DNA of 64,000 nt. It comes from Streptomyces cirratus (GTDB lineage Bacteria > Actinomycetota > Actinomycetes > Streptomycetales > Streptomycetaceae). The position numbers and the translations under genes were made by a program. Shown in pieces: positions 60,674 to 64,000 of this stretch (position 1 is its first letter; every line of letters starts with the position of its first letter). The notes under the pieces are model-generated. The model saw nothing but the letters and a program-made list of their open reading frames with translations, was not told the DNA's origin and searched no databases. Location of the stretch: assembly GCF_014650775.1 (NCBI RefSeq), contig NZ_BMVP01000002.1, forward strand, positions 620,001-684,000. The letters are read 5' to 3'.

Positions 60674-63574
60674 TTGGCTTTCCAGATGCCGGACCGCGGC
60701 GCAGGCCCCTCCGGGCCACGGATGAGAGTCGGCCGCCCCTCCCGGCGTGCCCGCACTCTTCTGATGACTCTGGGCGTGCTGGCCGTGCTGGCCATGGCGT
60801 TCATCATGTTCGCGGGTTTCTGGACCGACTGGCTCTGGTTCCGCTCCGTCGCCTTTTCCAGTGTGTTCACCACCACTCTGTGGACCAAGATCGGCCTTTT
60901 CGCGGTGTTCGGGCTGCTGATGGCGGGAGCCGTCGGGTTCAACATCTGGCTGGCGCACCGGCTGAGGCCGCCGCTCAGCGCGATGTCGGTGGAACAGCAG
61001 AGCCTCGACCGCTACCGGATGAGCGTCGCGCCGTACAAGAAGTGGCTGCTCCTCGGCATCGCCGCGATCGTCGGCCTGATCGCGGGAGCGTCGGCGGCCG
61101 GCCAGTGGAAGACCTGGCTGATGTATGTGAACGGGGTGCCCTTCGGGCAGAAGGACCCCCAGTTCGGTCTGGACGTGTCCTTCTACACCTTCGACCTTCC
61201 CTGGTACCGCTTCCTGCTGGGCTTCGGGTTCGCGGCGGTCGTGCTGTCGGTGATCGCCGCCGTCGTCGTGCACTACCTGTACGGCGGGCTGCGCGTGACC
61301 AGCCCCGGCGCCCGCGCCACCGCCGCCGCCACCGGCCACCTGTCGGTGCTGCTCGGCCTGTTCGTGACCTTCAAGGCGGTCGCGTACTGGCTCGACCGGT
61401 ACGGCCTCGCGGTGAAGTCCAGTGACTTCAAGGCCGCCGACAACTGGACCGGCCTGCGGTACGTCGACGCCAACGCCTACCTGCCGGCGAAGACGATCCT
61501 CGTCGCCATCGCCGCGATCTGCGCCCTGCTGTTCTTCGCCACGCTGTGGCGCCGGACCTGGCAGCTGCCGGTCATCGGCTTCGGCCTGATGGTGCTCTCG
61601 GCGATCCTCATCGGCGGGCTGTACCCGGCGATCGTGCAGAAGTTCCAGGTCCAGCCGAACGAGCAGGCCAAGGAGTCCCCGTACGTCGAGAAGAACATCG
61701 AGGCGACGCGGAACGCCTACGGCATCGCCAACGCCGAGGTGAAGGACTACCCGGGGACCGGGTCCAACACGGACCACGCCAAGCTGCGGGCCGACGCCGA
61801 CACCACGGCGAGCATCCGCCTGCTCGACCCGAACATCGTCTCGCCGGCCTTCCAGCAGCTCCAGCAGGTCAAGGGCTACTACGGCTTCCCGGCGACGCTC
61901 GCCGTGGACCGCTACAAGGGCCAGGACACCGTCATCGGCCTGCGCGAGCTGAACCTCGCGGGCATCCCCAAGAACAACTGGATCAACGACCACTTCCGCT
62001 ACACGCACGGCTACGGCGTGGTCGCCGCCAAGGGCACCGAGGTCACGAAGAACGGCGACCCCGTCTTCATCCAGTCCGACCTCCCCTCCAAGGGCGAGTT
62101 CGGCACCGGGAACGCCTTCAAGCAGCAGATCTACTACGGCGAGCAGACGAAGCAGTACTCGATCGTCGGCGGCCCGCAGAAGGAGCTCGACTACTCCGAC
62201 GACAAGGGCGAGAAGGAGACAAGCTACACCGGCAAGAGCGGTGTCAGCCTCGACAACCCGATCAACCGGGCCGCCTACGCCCTCTCGTTCAGCGAGCCGC
62301 AGATCCTGTACTCCGGCGCCATCGGCGACGGTTCGCGGATCCTGTACAACCGCACGCCCAAGGAGCGCGTCGAGGCCGTGGCCCCCTGGCTGACCATCGA
62401 CGGCGCGGCCTACCCGGCCGTGGTGGACGGCCGCATCCAGTGGATCGTGGACGCCTACACGACGACGAACGGCTACCCGTACGCCTCGCGCACCACGCTC
62501 GGCGACTCCACGGCCGACTCGCTCACCAACAGCCAGCGCGCGGTCGTGGCGCAGGAGAACCGGGTCAACTACATCCGGAACTCGGTGAAGGCCACCGTCG
62601 ACGCCTATGACGGCACGATCAAGCTGTACCAGTGGGACACCCAGGACCCGGTCCTCAAGACCTGGATGAAGGCGTTCCCCGGCACCGTCAAGGCGAAGAG
62701 CGAGATCCCCAAGGCGCTCATCGACCACATGCGCTACCCGCAGGACCTCTACAAGGTGCAGCGCGAGCTGCTGACCCGCTACCACGTCACCGACGCCCAG
62801 ACGTTCCTCAGCGGTTCGGAGGTCTGGGCCGTTCCGGACGACCCGACCACCAAGACGGGCAGTGCGGTGCCGCCGTACTACCTGTCGATGAAGATGCCGG
62901 GCCAGAAGGAGCAGGCGTTCTCGCTGACGACGACGTTCACCCCGAACGGCCGCGACAACCTGAGCGCCTTCATGGCGGTCAACGCCGATCCGGGCACCCC
63001 GGACTACGGCAAGATCCGCATCCTGAAACTGCCGACCAGCACCCCGGTCGACGGACCCAAGCAGGTGCAGAGCAAGTTCAACTCCAAGCCGGAGATCGCC
63101 CAGGAGATCAACATCCTGAGCCGGGGCGACTCCCAGGTGGAGTACGGAAACCTGCTGACGGTGCCGCTGGACGACGGCCTGCTGAACGTCGAGCCGGTGT
63201 ACGTCAAGGGCGGCGGCCTCAAGTACCCGACGCTGCGCAAGGTGCTGGTGACCTACGGCGGCCAGACGGCCTTCGAGGACACGCTGGAGAAGGCGCTGAA
63301 CGTGGTGTTCGGGGCGGAGGCGCCGAGCGCGCCGACGACGCCGACCACTCCCACCACCCCGCCGGGGGAGGGCACCACCACGCCGCCGGGAACGCAGGAC
63401 CCGACGGTCAAGGCGGCCCTGTCCGATGCGCAGAAGGCCATCGAGGCGGCGGAGAAGGCCCGCCAGGCGGGCGACTGGACGGCCTTCGGCAAGGCGCAGG
63501 ACGACATCAAGGCGGCGCTGCAGCGGGCGGTAGACGCCGAGGCGAAGCTGACGGCCCCCAAGCCGGCCGGCTGA
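60674..63574 (+). CDS. UPF0182 family large membrane protein
   Basis: A 966-residue protein of the actinobacterial/cyanobacterial UPF0182 family. Seven membrane helices fill the first 350 residues, followed by a large extracytoplasmic domain (about 370-890) and a Thr/Pro-rich stretch ([13 protein letters not shown]) before a C-terminal coiled helix. Function unknown. The TTG at 60674 has GAGG 8 nt upstream and gives MAFQMPDRG, which I recall from relatives; the ATG four codons later is the alternative. The initiator tRNA gene follows. Confidence 0.9.
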   Translation: MAFQMPDRGAGPSGPRMRVGRPSRRARTLLMTLGVLAVLAMAFIMFAGFWTDWLWFRSVAFSSVFTTTLWTKIGLFAVFGLLMAGAVGFNIWLAHRLRPPLSAMSVEQQSLDRYRMSVAPYKKWLLLGIAAIVGLIAGASAAGQWKTWLMYVNGVPFGQKDPQFGLDVSFYTFDLPWYRFLLGFGFAAVVLSVIAAVVVHYLYGGLRVTSPGARATAAATGHLSVLLGLFVTFKAVAYWLDRYGLAVKSSDFKAADNWTGLRYVDANAYLPAKTILVAIAAICALLFFATLWRRTWQLPVIGFGLMVLSAILIGGLYPAIVQKFQVQPNEQAKESPYVEKNIEATRNAYGIANAEVKDYPGTGSNTDHAKLRADADTTASIRLLDPNIVSPAFQQLQQVKGYYGFPATLAVDRYKGQDTVIGLRELNLAGIPKNNWINDHFRYTHGYGVVAAKGTEVTKNGDPVFIQSDLPSKGEFGTGNAFKQQIYYGEQTKQYSIVGGPQKELDYSDDKGEKETSYTGKSGVSLDNPINRAAYALSFSEPQILYSGAIGDGSRILYNRTPKERVEAVAPWLTIDGAAYPAVVDGRIQWIVDAYTTTNGYPYASRTTLGDSTADSLTNSQRAVVAQENRVNYIRNSVKATVDAYDGTIKLYQWDTQDPVLKTWMKAFPGTVKAKSEIPKALIDHMRYPQDLYKVQRELLTRYHVTDAQTFLSGSEVWAVPDDPTTKTGSAVPPYYLSMKMPGQKEQAFSLTTTFTPNGRDNLSAFMAVNADPGTPDYGKIRILKLPTSTPVDGPKQVQSKFNSKPEIAQEINILSRGDSQVEYGNLLTVPLDDGLLNVEPVYVKGGGLKYPTLRKVLVTYGGQTAFEDTLEKALNVVFGAEAPSAPTTPTTPTTPPGEGTTTPPGTQDPTVKAALSDAQKAIEAAEKARQAGDWTAFGKAQDDIKAALQRAVDAEAKLTAPKPAG

Positions 63575-63626
63575 TGATCATTGGGTAATGGCCCGGCCCC
63601 GCGTCGTGATACTGTGGTTTCACCGA

Positions 63627-63700
63627 CGCGGGGTGGAGCAGCTCGGTAGCTCGCTGGGCTCATAACCCAGAGGTCGCAGGTTCAAATCCTGTCCCCGCTA
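63627..63700 (+). tRNA. Initiator tRNA-Met (CAT)
   Basis: A 74-nt cloverleaf: acceptor CGCGGGG pairs with CCCCGC, anticodon loop CTCATAA with anticodon CAT, and TTCAAAT in the T loop. Two initiator marks are visible: an unpaired first position (C1 against U72) and three consecutive G-C pairs (GGG/CCC) closing the anticodon stem. The 3' CCA is not encoded. A GATACT sequence about 14 nt upstream may be its -10 box. Confidence 0.95.
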
Positions 63701-63707
63701 CTGAAAA

Positions 63708-63740
63708 CGAAGGCCCGGATCCATGGGATCCGGGCCTTCG
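63708..63740 (+). terminator. tRNA terminator, 15-bp stem
   Basis: Perfect stem 63708-63722 with 63726-63740 and a 3-nt loop, 8 nt after the tRNA 3' end. Confidence 0.85.
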
Positions 63741-63914
63741 TCATGTCCGGGGTGACCGTCCCGGCAGCACACGGGGTCGCTGGGGCGGGTGAGTTGGGAT
63801 GGGAGCGTGTTTGACTTGTCTCTCTGTGGGCATGTCGACAAAACGCTGTAGTGACCTCACTGACTGCGACATACCAGGTGTACGCGGGTAGCAGGTGATG
63901 CGACGATGGGATTT

Positions 63915-64000
63915 ATGGGGGACAGGTCAACTCTGCTGGAGACAGGGCGGTTTGTGAGGTCGGGGGTCGAGTCGGGCAGGGAAGCCGAGAAGGGGGCTCA
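63915..64000 (+). CDS. Start of a truncated gene, possibly a tetratricopeptide-repeat protein
   Basis: An open frame from ATG at 63915 runs off the window end. It begins MGDRSTLLETGRFVRSGVES and is charged afterwards. I recall a similar N terminus in Streptomyces tetratricopeptide-repeat proteins, but 28 codons are too few to be sure. TTGACT at 63811-63816 could be part of its promoter. Confidence 0.45.
   Translation, partial: MGDRSTLLETGRFVRSGVESGREAEKGA

Overview
This window is high-GC (about 70% or more) actinobacterial chromosome. Nearly all codons end in G or C, GTG starts are common, and the gene content is that of the conserved core of a Streptomyces chromosome: AdnA/AdnB, UvrD2, WblC, mycoredoxin, MoeZ, several DUF families restricted to actinomycetes, and TerD/AIM24 proteins. 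I infer the genus Streptomyces or a close relative from gene families and order; no database was searched. There are no insertion sequences, prophage genes, CRISPR arrays or rRNAs. One tRNA, initiator tRNA-Met, lies near the right end.

Layout. 1-7 kb: a conserved hypothetical gene, an Mrp-type Fe-S carrier ATPase, then a group linked to magnesium (MgtE-N/CBS protein, DUF1003 protein, CorA channel) with a lipoprotein and a small conserved protein. 7-11 kb: Sufu-domain protein, DUF6758 protein, a repeat-filled 600-bp gap, PHP phosphoesterase, MarC-family membrane protein. 11-17 kb: a 50-residue protein, an alpha/beta hydrolase, a DEAD-box RNA helicase that appears to start at CTG and carries a basic repeat tail, a ferritin-like protein, DUF3107 and a TetR regulator. 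17-25 kb: a hydrolase plus DUF3152 metalloprotease pair, then a tightly packed four-gene set (PelF-like glycosyltransferase, membrane protein, sugar-nucleotide epimerase, spherulin-4-type glycoside hydrolase) that looks like a galactosaminoglycan/Pel-type exopolysaccharide locus, then moeZ. 26-32 kb: secreted TAP-type peptidase, MerR and MarR regulators, and a large membrane protein combining a kinase-like domain with a flippase-like domain.

32-47 kb is a genome-maintenance and stress block: an alkyltransferase-like protein lacking the usual cysteine, adnA-adnB, an M20 dipeptidase, nudC, mycoredoxin, uvrD2, and wblC (whiB7). wblC has a WhiB7-type promoter, a 113-codon upstream ORF and an intrinsic terminator between that ORF and the gene, as expected for translation-controlled attenuation. 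47-64 kb: an AarF-type kinase, an E1-like protein, an M48-like peptidase, a TerD-AIM24 fusion followed by two AIM24 genes, a Nudix hydrolase overlapping a zincin, an SDR protein, MoaE, a PDZ/Lon-like protease, a PPA1309 protein, a UPF0182 membrane protein, tRNA-fMet and the start of one more gene.

Two patterns run through the window. Most convergent gene pairs are separated by perfect or near-perfect GC-rich inverted repeats. At least a dozen genes have no Shine-Dalgarno sequence but a TANNNT hexamer ending 6-7 nt before the start codon, the geometry expected of leaderless mRNAs.
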